Translations under genes and position numbers: made by a program
Shown: positions 42,326 through 52,668 of the stretch, in pieces
Numbering within the stretch: position 1 is the first letter of the stretch
How the letters are laid out: each line of letters starts with the position of its first letter
DNA from: Bisporella sp. PMI_857
Lineage: Eukaryota > Ascomycota > Leotiomycetes > Helotiales > Helotiaceae
Reading direction: 5' to 3'
Assembly (NCBI GenBank): GCA_021307315.1
Contig: JAJSPD010000102.1
Coordinates: forward strand, 1-64,000
DNA length: 64,000 nt
The notes under the pieces: generated by a model
What the model saw: the letters and a program-made list of their open reading frames with translations, nothing else
Told to the model about the DNA's origin: nothing
Database searches by the model: none

Positions 42326-44977
42326 ATGAGACTTCCAAGACTCATCATAGTGATTGCCTTCTTTCTCACAGCTGTGCTCCTAACCTTTATCTCTCTCCGA
42401 TCCTCGCATCCATCATCCTCGACAAATAACCTGAAGACCCAACATGCCGGTGTGCGATCTTTCTTCTCTTTTAACGCCCCATTCTCCCTCTTCCCACCAA
42501 ATGCCATCATCACCCTCACACATGAGAACTCGACTGCCTTCCTAGCTCGCCCTGCGGCTTTTGGCCCAGCACTGCCTACAGATGGTCTTAAGGGACAGGT
42601 ATGGATTGGAAGCGGGTTTGGAGATGATGCTGGGGCAGAGGGAGAGCTTGGATGTAGCGATGTACCGGGTCGAGTGGATAACTACAAGAAATCTGGCGCC
42701 GCGGAATTAGAGGGATCTAAATCTGCAGATAGGAAGTCTGCGACAAATTCAGCAAGGCTCCGACGGCGGAGCACACATAAGGATGGGTCATTTAGTGATC
42801 GGACTGCTGCGCCAGGGGACCTTTCGCGGGCATATGGAGGAGATTCAGAGCCGCCTGTTGACGACGGAACCGATGATTACCTACACTATCCATTGCCAGG
42901 ATCTACCGTGTTCAAGTCCGTAGTCCCGACAACAACCGACGATAATCACGCTGATATCCAGTCAATACAAGAGGGGGCGGAGATTGCCGGGAAAGTGGTC
43001 CTTTTGAGCAGAGGCGGATGTGGCTTCCTGGAGAAGGTCAAATGGGCACAACGGAGGGGAGCGGTTGCATTAATTGTTGGCGATGATACCAAGGGAGGAC
43101 CATTAATACAGATGTATGCTCGAGGCGACACTTCGAATGTTACGATATCCTCCGTGTTTACTTCGCGGACTACAGCCCATCTTCTATCCAGCCTAGTTGG
43201 ATCGGAGGGTTTCATCGCGGGTTCGGTTGATGGGAAGGGAAATCCTGGTTTGAAGGTTCAACACGATAAATCAAGGAGGAGGAAGAAGCAAGTCTCAAAG
43301 CCCACCTTTACGCAAACTCTAGCCGCAGCGAAAGCAACATCGACAGCGAAAGTAGCTTCCAAGGCTGCAAATAAAAAGATGACCACTCCAACTCAAGAAC
43401 AGTCATCAGCTTTGAATACTGAGCGGCCTGGATGGCTAAAGTCTCTGTTCTTCGGGTCTGGCGGCGAAAAGTCCGAGTCTGCAAGCAGCCGACCACCCAG
43501 CAGTGGGCAGTTAGACTGGGTTCTTGTGGATGATTGGAAAGATGATGACAGTGGTCCTAGAAAGATAGCGACACCAAAGGCGGGAAAGAAGAATGATAAG
43601 AAGATACCCCAAAAGAGCAAGTCAGGCGATGACTTTGTGATTGGAGTACAGGACTGGCGTGATCCTGACCTAGTTGATTTGTCCGGAACCAATGATGCAG
43701 GCGTAAAGACTAATACCGATGCTACCAAGACAAAGAGCACAAAGTCGCAACCAACGAGGGCTGGCAAGAAGTATACGAGTGGAGCTCTTCAAGATATCCC
43801 AGAGTATGTACCGCCTCTGCGAGGTGGTAGCATCACACCTGGAAGTGGTGAGTACGGTGGAAGTGCTACAGTACAAGAAGATAGGACCAGGGTAAAGGAA
43901 CAGGAGCGGGAGCCAGGTGGGACCTCAAAAGGTCTTCTCAATGCCATATTTGGTGATGATGAGGAGAATGTTGAATTCTTAGTACCTGCAAGCCACAGCT
44001 CTAACGTTGAAGAGATACTGGGAGACGACGATGAGTACGAGGGATTGTGGGTTACTATCACACCAACAAGTGGGGCGAGTCCTTTCCTGGATACACTTCT
44101 AGTACTGGTCGTCAGTCCATTGGTCACTCTTACTGTTGTCTACGCATTGTTGCTCATCAGATCAAGAATACGGCGACGACGCTGGCGAGCACCAAAATCA
44201 GTGGTGGAGAGATTGCCAGTGAGGACTTATCAAACCATCACAACTCCTGGAAATCAATCTCCAAGGGTACCAAATCCTGCAGGCTCTTCTTCCACCAGTC
44301 CACTTCTTCAAAGCTCTCCATCGCCGCGGCCAAGACCTCGTTCACGAACCACAACAGGAATTCCTGAACCAGGAGATATCGACAGAGTCAATTCTCAACC
44401 CCTGCGGGTGCCGTCCCCTACACCAAGACGCCAGGAGCACGAGAAGAATGCAAGTGTATCCACAGAGTGGAAAAAGTATATGGGCAAACAAGTCGAGTGT
44501 GTAGTATGCTTAGAAGAATATGTGGATGGCGTCAGTCGCGTCATGAGCTTACCATGTGGTCACGAGTTCCATGCTGACTGCATGTTCGTATTCCCCCAAG
44601 TCATTTATAAAAATGTCCTGCTAACAATGGTTTGCAGAACGCCATGGTTAACCACTCGACGAAGAACATGCCCAATATGCAAAGGCGATGTTGTTCGCTC
44701 TCTTGCTCGAGGCTCACCAGCTAGTCCTCGCTATGATGCATACCACGATTCAGATAGCGATGATGATATTCAGGCTCAGGCTGCCCAAACCGTGAACCCC
44801 TCATCGTCTGCCGCCCTCCCCATACCATCATCAGAAACCGACCTCGAAGAAGGCCTCTCGGCCCGCCAAAGTCCGCGACTTCCAAACCAATCCAGCACAT
44901 GGCGGGAGCTTCTTAGTAACAGCCTCCGTGGTGCATCGCGGAGTCCGCGCCCGCCACAGGAGGACCGGAATAGGTGA
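42326..44977 (+). CDS. PA-TM-RING E3 ubiquitin ligase
   Basis: Members of this family sit in endosomal or vacuolar membranes, with a protease-associated (PA) domain in the lumen and a cytosolic RING-H2 domain that recruits E2 enzymes. The sequence shows a signal anchor (LIIVIAFFLTAVLLTFISL), a PA domain at about residues 190-305 (GKVVLLSRGGCGFLEKVKWA, GAVALIVGDD, ISSVFTSRTTAHLLSSL), a long charged linker, one membrane helix at about 586-611 (LLVLVVSPLVTLTVVYALLL) followed by RSRIRRRRWRAP, and RING-H2 from C725 (CVVCLEEY, LPCGHEFHADC, TCPICKGD). A 54-base intron at 44584-44637 (donor GTTCGT, branch CTAAC, acceptor GCAG) lies inside the RING. It is in frame and stop-free, so an unspliced reading would insert 18 residues between Cys and TPWL; the spliced form, 865 residues, restores HADCITPWL. 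Intact. Confidence 0.92.
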   Translation: MRLPRLIIVIAFFLTAVLLTFISLRSSHPSSSTNNLKTQHAGVRSFFSFNAPFSLFPPNAIITLTHENSTAFLARPAAFGPALPTDGLKGQVWIGSGFGDDAGAEGELGCSDVPGRVDNYKKSGAAELEGSKSADRKSATNSARLRRRSTHKDGSFSDRTAAPGDLSRAYGGDSEPPVDDGTDDYLHYPLPGSTVFKSVVPTTTDDNHADIQSIQEGAEIAGKVVLLSRGGCGFLEKVKWAQRRGAVALIVGDDTKGGPLIQMYARGDTSNVTISSVFTSRTTAHLLSSLVGSEGFIAGSVDGKGNPGLKVQHDKSRRRKKQVSKPTFTQTLAAAKATSTAKVASKAANKKMTTPTQEQSSALNTERPGWLKSLFFGSGGEKSESASSRPPSSGQLDWVLVDDWKDDDSGPRKIATPKAGKKNDKKIPQKSKSGDDFVIGVQDWRDPDLVDLSGTNDAGVKTNTDATKTKSTKSQPTRAGKKYTSGALQDIPEYVPPLRGGSITPGSGEYGGSATVQEDRTRVKEQEREPGGTSKGLLNAIFGDDEENVEFLVPASHSSNVEEILGDDDEYEGLWVTITPTSGASPFLDTLLVLVVSPLVTLTVVYALLLIRSRIRRRRWRAPKSVVERLPVRTYQTITTPGNQSPRVPNPAGSSSTSPLLQSSPSPRPRPRSRTTTGIPEPGDIDRVNSQPLRVPSPTPRRQEHEKNASVSTEWKKYMGKQVECVVCLEEYVDGVSRVMSLPCGHEFHADCMFVFPQVIYKNVLLTMVCRTPWLTTRRRTCPICKGDVVRSLARGSPASPRYDAYHDSDSDDDIQAQAAQTVNPSSSAALPIPSSETDLEEGLSARQSPRLPNQSSTWRELLSNSLRGASRSPRPPQEDRNR

Positions 44978-45504
44978 TGTGCTATACTGCGGTGTTGTTT
45001 TAACTTCTCCTTTGTAATGGCGAGACCCTCTTCAGCAAGAGGTAATGGGATGGTGTAAGGGGTTTGGGCAGGTCAGGACTCGGGCATGAAGCGAATGGCG
45101 CATAATTACACTCTTTATTCTATTCTTTTCTTAACTGATTTGTTGTTTTAGACCGTGGACGCAGTGATTGCAAGGTGGACAGGACGAAGTTGGTCCATGT
45201 TTTAGAGGTTCTGTTTGTGGCGAATTCTAGTTGTGTAAGAGGTTGACATGAGGAGTCAAATACCCGGGTTCGAGATAAAAATCGAAGTACCATTCAATCC
45301 TGATCCCATCCTATCATTTCTACTCATTCCTTTGAAGCCCTAATCTCATTGCATTTATGCATAAGCCTAACCGCACACATCCGATCTCTATCTCTGTCAC
45401 ATTAGCAACAGCACTTCAACAGGACATTCGCAACATCCTTTCAAAAGCAAAAGCCAATAGGATCATAACCCGCGGAATTCAATACACCTAATAAGAAGAG
45501 CATC
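44978..45504. other. 3' flank of the RING gene and short intergenic gap
   Basis: Nothing coding is visible. A pyrimidine-rich stretch with many CATCC/CATTC words precedes the weak gene candidate at 45505. Confidence 0.35.
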
Positions 45505-45879
45505 ATGTCGTCCATCCAGCAACCCAGGCCTTTGCAGCAGCAAATAAGATCACAAGAATTGAAGAGCATGGGTCAGATCGCGTGCTGGGATAGGTAAGCC
45601 GTAAAGAATACGCAACGAAAGTTTGAAGGACTTCGGGGACGTTGGCGGATTAGCAGTAAATATCATTTCAATAGCTACATCTTTTCTCAACGAAAGCGCT
45701 TGCGTCATCTACGGTTGTCTGTTCTGCAACTCTCCTCTGATCCTCCAAGTTCAGGCCACCATCCCCAGCCTAGCATGCCTGAAACAGAAGCCCCCCCCCA
45801 CTTCTCTCATATTGAAGAGATCCACCTTCCTATGAACTTGCCCGTCTCCCCAAAACCTTCCACCACCACTCCCCCATAG
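45505..45879 (+). CDS. Possible small spliced gene, unknown function
   Basis: ATG at 45505 opens a Gln-rich exon (MSSIQQPRPLQQQIRSQELK) that ends before a good donor, GTAAGC at 45594. An acceptor (CCTCCAAG, 45749) would restore frame in phase 2 and give a Pro/His-rich tail ending at TAG 45877-45879, 72 residues in total. There is no homology I recognise, and the acceptor is unsupported by a clear branch point. It is a weak candidate based on splice grammar only. Confidence 0.22.
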
Positions 45880-46223
45880 AGAATATCGTAGCAACGCTCT
45901 ATTCTTCCACTGAAACGCCACGCCCATTTATCCTAAGCCGCAGCGCCAACGGAACATATAGCAGCCAACTTCAAGCATTAATATATATTTGAATAACAAG
46001 ATGTACAGCATCAGGACCGCGACAGAGACATCTCAGCACATGACTGTAACAGACTAAATGCCGAGTATAAAAAAAAGGTTGCGATACATATTTATATATA
46101 CAGTGACTGCATCTTGGATGATAGTTTTAGAGGGTGGAAAGGAACCAGGTTGCCATGCCGAAGCATGCAACAAACGCGTCCCGTAATATCACTTCTCCCA
46201 CACATCTTGCCTACGGGTAATAC

Positions 46224-46919
46224 TTACCATCCCATGTGCGAGGCTGCTGAAGTAATGGCCAGGGGCACTTGTATGATCTCGATATCAGGAGGTGCCGGGA
46301 TGTAATTTGGGATAGCACCACGTGCCCGCAGCCTCTTAAGCGAGTTCGCTAATTGGTGAATGAAATTTGTTGCAGCCTTTTTATTTAGACCTATTTGGTT
46401 TACCCTCCTCCGGTCGGTGTTCCTTGATACCCCCGCACACTCCCTCAATTTCCTTCCTTCAAAAACGTCTATGCTTCTTGATGATGAACTGCCATGAGAT
46501 AAGCTGCTCGAAGCATCTTTAATCCTAGAAGGGATGATTTGCTTGGCTGGCTTCTTAGACATCCGATTTGCAGCGACCTGGTCTGCTAGATCTGAATGGT
46601 GGCCAAAACAGCAAATGCAACTGCCGAGATGAAAATGATGCTTCTTGGACTTGGGCTTGGTATGTGATGAAGAAGCGTCGCCGTGATGGCTACCACAAGA
46701 GCGGTGTCTTAATCATTGGCCAGCGTCGACAATCGGTCTGAAAAGTTGTTCCATCCAAGAACTGAACACTGGCCAAATCAGCACCAGTGAGAAGAAGCGT
46801 GGTATAGCTGTGGCAGCTACACCGAGAATTGTCTTGCTACTCAGCCATCCGCCTATACTAAACACAGCAGTGGGAAACCCCAGCAGAAAGAAGATGGCTA
46901 TGGCTTGGGTAAAAAAGTG
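46224..46919 (-). pseudogene. Membrane protein gene with an internal stop
   Basis: One minus-strand frame runs from 46919 to 46224 and is interrupted only by TGA at 46713-46715. Before the stop it encodes two hydrophobic stretches (TQAIAIFFLLGFPTAVFSIG and ILGVAATAIPRFFSLVLIWP) with WLSSKT between them. After the stop comes a His/Ser/Lys-rich tail (SKKHHFHLGSCICCFGHH) and then a 112-codon stretch beginning at an ATG (46560-46562) that ends AGVSRNTDRRRVNQIG, KKAATNFIHQLANSL and so on. The stop follows GGC CAA and would be explained by CGA to TGA. Upstream exons were not found. The family is unknown to me; the tail alone could also be expressed from its own ATG. Confidence 0.45.
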
Positions 46920-47305
46920 GACATTTTCTGAATTTTAATAGCTTAAATTATTTCGCGTTGACGTTAGTCTACTTGTAAGCAAAGTTCCGAGTGATTGTAC
47001 GCTGGCTAAATAGCGCTTCAATTCTCGAACTTTGTAGTTGTTGTGTACTGTTGTTTTATCTATCGACAACTTGTATTTTTTCTCGTCGTTTTTAGAAGAT
47101 TATAATCGTTTTGGCTGTCGCCTATGTGCTGAGGGAGTATGCCGAGGCATTCCGTGGTGGGGAGGTCAAGATTTCGACCTGTGGCCGGCGCTTAGCCGAT
47201 CAAACATATATATCCATTCAATCTCCTGGTGAATTGGTTGTCGAACTATTGAAAGGGTCATTCTCAGGGCGGCAGTAAATCTTTCGAAATATCGTGACAT
47301 ACAAC

Positions 47306-48130
47306 ATGACCCTAGCCTCCGAACTTATCACTCCAGCCTTTCTCACTTGCATAAAGAATTATCCAGAGCTTCCGGGAGATAGTTGGTATTTCATCACTGC
47401 TGCGGCACTATGTGCGTTGAATCGTCCGGAGACTGTTGCCGACCTTTTACAGCATGTTTTAAGTGGTGATACAAAGGAAGATCTGCGGGTAATTCGCAGG
47501 TTGCGGGAGGCATTAATCAAAGTTGCGCCAGTAACCGGGCTACCGAAGGTTAGTTAGTGCTGCTCGCGTTAGCCAAGTAATGCCTTACGTATGCTAGGTA
47601 ATTACTTCACTACTAGCATTGAAGACACGAACACCACCAGAGCTTTTGGATCATGATCCAACTATTCGAACGAAAGATTTCGTTGAGACGCCAGCTTCGG
47701 CCGTACTTGAGAGGGCCAAAGGTTCTTCAATGTTGCGTATGGTAACAAATCTCGACAAACAATGCAAGGTTTGAATGAATCTGGAACCCCAGATCTCGGT
47801 GCTGCTGCTCGCTTGATGTACGCTTTTTTTGGCAGCAACACCAGTGCTCTCTCAGGTAAAGAGACGATGTTTGTTACTACAACAGGCGCTATTGTGACAG
47901 ATGTAAGTTTACTTTCGGCATATGGCATTTTAATAGTTTGCTATGCCCAATCACTACTAATCTACTTATAGGTCCAAAGAATTGTCTTAAACCATATGGG
48001 TGGCGCGTTGAACCATGGTGCTACAATTAAGGAGGTAAACGCAGTTCGAGGTCTAGTTATCTTTGTTTGTGAACAAGCAGGCATGACTACAAACGGCGGG
48101 GGGTGGCGAGGGGACGTTGCAAAACTGTAA
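47306..48130 (+). pseudogene. Carboxymuconolactone decarboxylase-like (AhpD-fold) gene with a frameshift
   Basis: AhpD-fold proteins act as decarboxylases or peroxide-linked redox partners; the fungal subgroup has no defined substrate. Exon 1 (47306-47548, YFITAAALCALNRPE, RRLREALIKVAPVTGLPK) joins by an intron with donor GTTAGT and acceptor TAG to 47598 (VITSLLALKTRTPPELL). Near 47720 the frame is lost: one missing base would connect VLERAK to RFFNVAYGNKSRQTMQGLNE and then GTPDLGAAARLMYAFFGSNT. A second intron (47903-47971, GTAAGT...TATAG) leads to the last exon, VQRIVLNHMGGALNHGATIK, ending at TAA 48128-48130. Apart from that single base everything fits, so this is either a recent pseudogene or a sequencing error. 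Start 47306 is the first ATG (the frame opens with GTG at 47294). Confidence 0.7.
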
Positions 48131-49690
48131 AGATATAGTTGTGCACTCGTTCACAGCCTAAGAGCGCCACTAGCGGAAGATGGTCGCTGCTAGATATAAC
48201 GTATGGTGTTTGTGCTAGACAAGCCCGTTGCCGCCACAGAAGTCAATATACATCGAGAGCATTAGGCGGTGTATTTCCTCTTTCCTCATCTCTCCTCTTC
48301 TACATCTTCCTTCGCGTTCAGGAGATGCCATGTTTAAACTTTGTAGTGCAGGGTCAAAGTCTTTGGCTTGCAGTATTTGCACTGGAGAATGTATCAATGC
48401 GGGCCGCTATGACACATGGAGCAAACCTCTTCACGCAGCCCTCGTGAGCGCACTTGTATGATCGCTTGCCTGTATGGATCCTATGCCTCGATCAGTAGGC
48501 ATGCATACCTTAAAGCAGGTTTGCCATTTACATGAGAATTGTGCATCTAACTTGTTTTCGACACCCATTGCGCGCACCTTCGAAAACGTATTGATGCAAA
48601 TCCCCCGTGCGGTCAGTATTAGAATTGAACTCCTACTTGTACAGAAGAGAATAATACGCTCTCGGTACGGCAATTACCAACGAGTTCCTCAAATGGTCGA
48701 ACGATGTCGCCGGTTTTCAGTGGATCAACCACCAGTCTCCGTAGCGCCCCTTGAGTATAAAGTGAGGAGAATGCAAACATTATGTGCTCAGGAGGAAGAT
48801 AGTGGAATTTGCTCATCTCTAGAGGGGGAAATAATAATTAGAAAAAAAATCTTTTTTAACTATTGCTAAACTATTATACATACTTTAATACTTAACTAAT
48901 AAACTGCAAAAATATCGTTTTATAAATATATATATTTACAGTTTTAATTAAATGGGTATACAGCAAAGCAAAATACACTTTTTGCAATTTTATTAAACTA
49001 AGAAACCTAATGAACGAAAGTTACTATATTACTATTAGTGTAGCACAAGGGGTCCAGCGATGTGCATAATAATGGTGTTATATGCCAAGACACCGCAATA
49101 CCAAGGTTTCTCAATTTCGTTATTAGCAGCCGCTCCGGTGGAATCTACCTCCGCTGCTCCCCCCTGGTCAGACCCCTGTGCTGACCGTCCAGAGTGGGGG
49201 TCCTCCCTACCACAGATCAAGAGATGTCTTCGACTGACGTTCCTGTCACTTCAACACCGAGTTATCATAAGTGTCATTTCGGCCTCCCATGATTTTGATA
49301 TAATTCGAGCTCCTTCCTGCTTTTGTTCCGGCCAAAATAATTGTCAGCGGTACACATGTCGTCAATAAGACACCAGCCATCGATGGATTTCTATGAACTT
49401 GTGGTGGGCATTTAAAATCAGGTCGAATTTATTTGTGGCGTTATCGAAAGCCAATGATGATTGAAGTGTGCCATCGTGACATTCTGGACTGCTCTGCATG
49501 TCCTTGGCCAAGACCGAAAATGGGTTGGCCGCCCACCACCAAGAGCCTCTCCTTATCTCTTAAAACGACAACTTGGAAATGGAATCGGGTTTTTTCATTT
49601 CATCATGCTGTCTGTCAGTCGTAGTCACTTGTAGGCAATATTCAGAGCAGCACTGCTTTAGCTTTCAGTGAAAAGTCTCACTCTCGTATC
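48131..49690. other. Intergenic stretch, partly AT-rich
   Basis: No gene is visible. 48820-49030 is strongly AT-rich and may be mutated repeat sequence. Short frames on both strands around 48139-48870 overlap each other and have no recognisable domain. Confidence 0.4.
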
Positions 49691-50986
49691 ATGACTACAT
49701 TCTCTCTCTTCACAAATGGTACAAGCCATCGTTTTTTCAATCTTGCAGTAGTTATACTTGTCATTTTGTGTAGCTCCTCAATCGCGGTCGCGGAGAGCCC
49801 TCCTATAAGCAACACATTCCTTCATTCCCGCCAAACCAGTTACACAAATCAAACTGCTACAGGTAATAATAAAACAGAAACCGTGAATAAGATTCGTGAC
49901 AATGTTCACTGCTATGCTTTGCCATATGGTGGTCTTGGCTTTGGCTCCCATGTCTTAACGTACTACTGTATATTTGTCAACGCTTATGGCCGTCGACCTC
50001 TGGTTCCCTGGAAGAGACAGGAATACCAGAAGCTGGACTTTCTCATCGGTTTTCTACAGCTCATTGGGACGACGATCTCAGGGGCTTTAACGATTACGTG
50101 ATGTAGAGGGGACGGTCAATTGCAGCTGCTAGGTATATGGATGGTGTTGACATCAGGAGCGAGTTCAGTTGCTGCGATGCTCGGTCATGGGCGATGGATG
50201 TTTGCAGGTCGGTCCAGGGAGGTCGAGGCGACAAGTGCCTATGTAATGTCGCCTTCTACGGTCGCGTACGATCCAAATGGACATGAGCCACCCGCACCTG
50301 ACTACTATCCGGCAGAGGTAAGGGCCAATCCTGGCTACAACATGCAGCCACAACAATACTAAAATCAGCCAAAGCCGTACCCTTTGATAGCCTACTACTC
50401 TGCACCTCAATACGAACCAGTCAACCTAAGAGGAGGCGCTGGTAACCGAGGGTTCTTCTCAAGAGACATAACAGACTTCAGACAGGAAGGTAATAAATAT
50501 GGGCAATGGATTTCCTGGGGATTGATAATTTCCCTATGGCTCGTTGGCTGTGCGCTGGGATTCATCGGAAGTGTAGGCATTGCAAGGCGAGTCTGGGACA
50601 CAATCGGGAAAGTCAGGGAGATTACGAAGTGGTTCTTCATGCCGGCAGCAGTGATGATGGGCTTGACCATCTTACTTTGCCTGTGCTCGGGAAGGAAGAA
50701 AGCCGATGGGACTTATGAGCATTCTGAAGATGAACTGCGGCCCATTTGGAAAATGATGAAATGGACATCTAAGATTTGTCTTTGGCTGCTTGTTTTCGTG
50801 CTGGTGTATATGGATTGGTTGCTTGCTGCTGTGACGGATAATTGGTCAGGCATCCCGTCGAAGTTGGATAAGGGGGGGAAGATTTTGTATTGGGTTTATT
50901 TTGTGTGCAAGCGATTTGCACTTTTATGGCTTGACCCCCTTGGGCGCCACAGGATAACTTTATGTGAAGCGTGTAATCACACTTAA
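49691..50986 (+). pseudogene. Multi-pass membrane protein gene with two in-frame stops
   Basis: A single frame runs from ATG 49691 to TAA near 50986, broken only by TGA at 50099-50101 and TAA at 50360-50362. Reading across them gives continuous sequence: a signal peptide (FFNLAVVILVILCSSSIAVA), an Asn-rich luminal segment, VHCYALPYGGLGFGSHVLTY, further hydrophobic segments (LDFLIGFLQLIGTTISGALT, LLGIWMVLTSGASSVAAML), a Tyr/Pro-rich loop, then helices ISWGLIISLWLVGCALGFIG, FFMPAAVMMGLTILLCLC and LWLLVFVLVYMDWLLA. Both stops fit single C-to-T changes: ACG-CGA to TGA before CRGDG, and CAA to TAA in QQYQNQ. No intron can remove them with proper splice sites. It resembles a family of fungal multi-pass proteins of unknown function. 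Confidence 0.7.
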
Positions 50987-51993
50987 TGAAAGATGTTCCC
51001 ACTAGGTGGAATCGCCGATTCTTTTGCTTCCACACGACGTCAATTTTACGCCATCATCACCTAAGGTCAAAGTATTGGTTTGAAATGGGGAAGATATTTC
51101 TCCTTCTCAGCCAGACCACAAACTTGGACTGCCCGAGCTGGGTTACCGATGGGATTCAGCAGGGGAACGGAAAGAAGGTGAACCTAGCGCTTGGTGGGAG
51201 AGTAAAGATATGCAAGATAGTCGTCATAATCTTGCTGTTCAACAAACGCTAGCAGACAAGGGTTCATTGGCCCTATTTTACAGAATCATGGGCCATTCCC
51301 AGTCAGTATCCCACAAATATCAATGGAGGCAACGATTGCTTCTTTGCTAGACCCGAAGAGCTGAAGGTGATCAGGGTAATACTGCTAACCATCTCGAAAA
51401 TTGTGTTGTCTAGGAAGTTGCAACTGTAAGCACAACACATGAGGATTAGAAATCGGAAGGGTGAACCTCTTTTAGCAGCTGGCATTGGCGATGCCACGGC
51501 TGTCAGGACCTCGATCACTGCGAGGCCATCTACACGACAAAGCAATCCCATTCAACCATGCCACTTACTACATCGGCTTTTGGGAATGGCAGCTGCAGGA
51601 ATGGAAATTGGTTCTGTGTTTATGACTGTCCGTCTATTTAGCGTACCGTCAACAAGGATGGCCCAACTAAAGACAAGCGATGTACACTCCCTTCCCCTTT
51701 CCAAATGAGATATACACCTCTCTGGCATCGCTGTCGTAGTCCTGAGATGTCGTTTATCCGCGGATGAGCAACAATGAAACTTCTTGCGAAGCTAGTGCCC
51801 ACAAAAGGCTCACCCAACGTGCGTCTCCGCAGCCCACCACGTCCCCCAGCGCCAATACCCCAGGCACCGCGCTTTGCCTCGCGACTCCTAGTATAGTCAG
51901 CTCGGTTAGTACGCTGCTAACGCTAGATGCCTACCCGGCACCGGGGCAGGATGCCGCCACGACTCCCGTCACCGCAGAAGATGAAGACGTCAA
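50987..51993. other. Intergenic stretch with a possible retroelement ORF start
   Basis: ATG at 51764 opens a frame (MSNNETSCEASAHKRL, then Pro/Ala/Thr-rich and ending in EDEDVNVRTQ) that is cut by the LTR beginning at 51994. This low-complexity sequence is like the start of fungal transposon proteins, but no diagnostic motif is present. Nothing else is recognisable. Confidence 0.35.
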
Positions 51994-52146
51994 TGTCAGG
52001 ACTCAGCTGCACCAAGCATTGCTCTTGTTTCCACGTGTATATATAGCCCGCTCTCCTTGAGCTCCTCTTCCTTTCTTAGCTATAGATTCTCGAATGATAC
52101 CACCGTTGCCCACTGTATCTGTAGATCCACAGCGCGTGTCATGACA
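51994..52146 (+). repeat. Solo LTR, family A
   Basis: A 153-base segment starts TGTCAGGA and ends GCGTGTCATGACA. Its last 110 bases match the solo LTR at 2527-2698 with about ten differences, mostly transitions, and include the same TATA box (CGTGTATATATAGC). GACGT follows at 52147-52151 and also occurs at 51986-51990, but three bases (CAA) separate the left copy from the TG end, so the target duplication is imperfect. Confidence 0.75.
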
Positions 52147-52668
52147 GACGTGACACGAGTAGCGCGCTAAGTTGTACATAAGCTTTTAACAGAATTTCAA
52201 AAGCAGTACTATTTACGATAACTAGTTATACTACTTATTAAGGATTTGTAAACTAGTGTATTGCTATCGATTTAGGTTTTAAAAATATCAATAGCCGTAC
52301 GAATTTTCATAAACATGTCACAGCTCGCAAAGTTAATATCGAAAAATTGCTACTGTCGTTGAATTTTGCCAGTTTGGAATTGTGAGCCAAGATCTACCTC
52401 CATTTCATCCACATCTATTGCCAGAAGTTCTTTGTAAGGTAATTCCAAAACTACACTTGACTGTCCTTCAAGTTGGGGGGCTGTCTCTTTTCACGGTGCA
52501 TTTTGGTTGAGGAGAGAAAGAAAGCCGGAGGTCTTTATTGCTTAGTGAAATCGTGACTCACAGTTTGAGGACAGGTTTCCTTTTTCGCGCCAAGGCCAAC
52601 ACCAAGGCAGGTAAATAGCAGCTGAATCCCTCAGCTCATTCGAGCCTCCTAATTCATCTCACTTTATC
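52147..52668. other. Intergenic gap before the Hsp70-like gene
   Basis: No gene. TTACTAGT-rich and AT-rich sequence at 52190-52350 is followed by the presumed promoter of the Hsp70-like gene. Confidence 0.35.
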
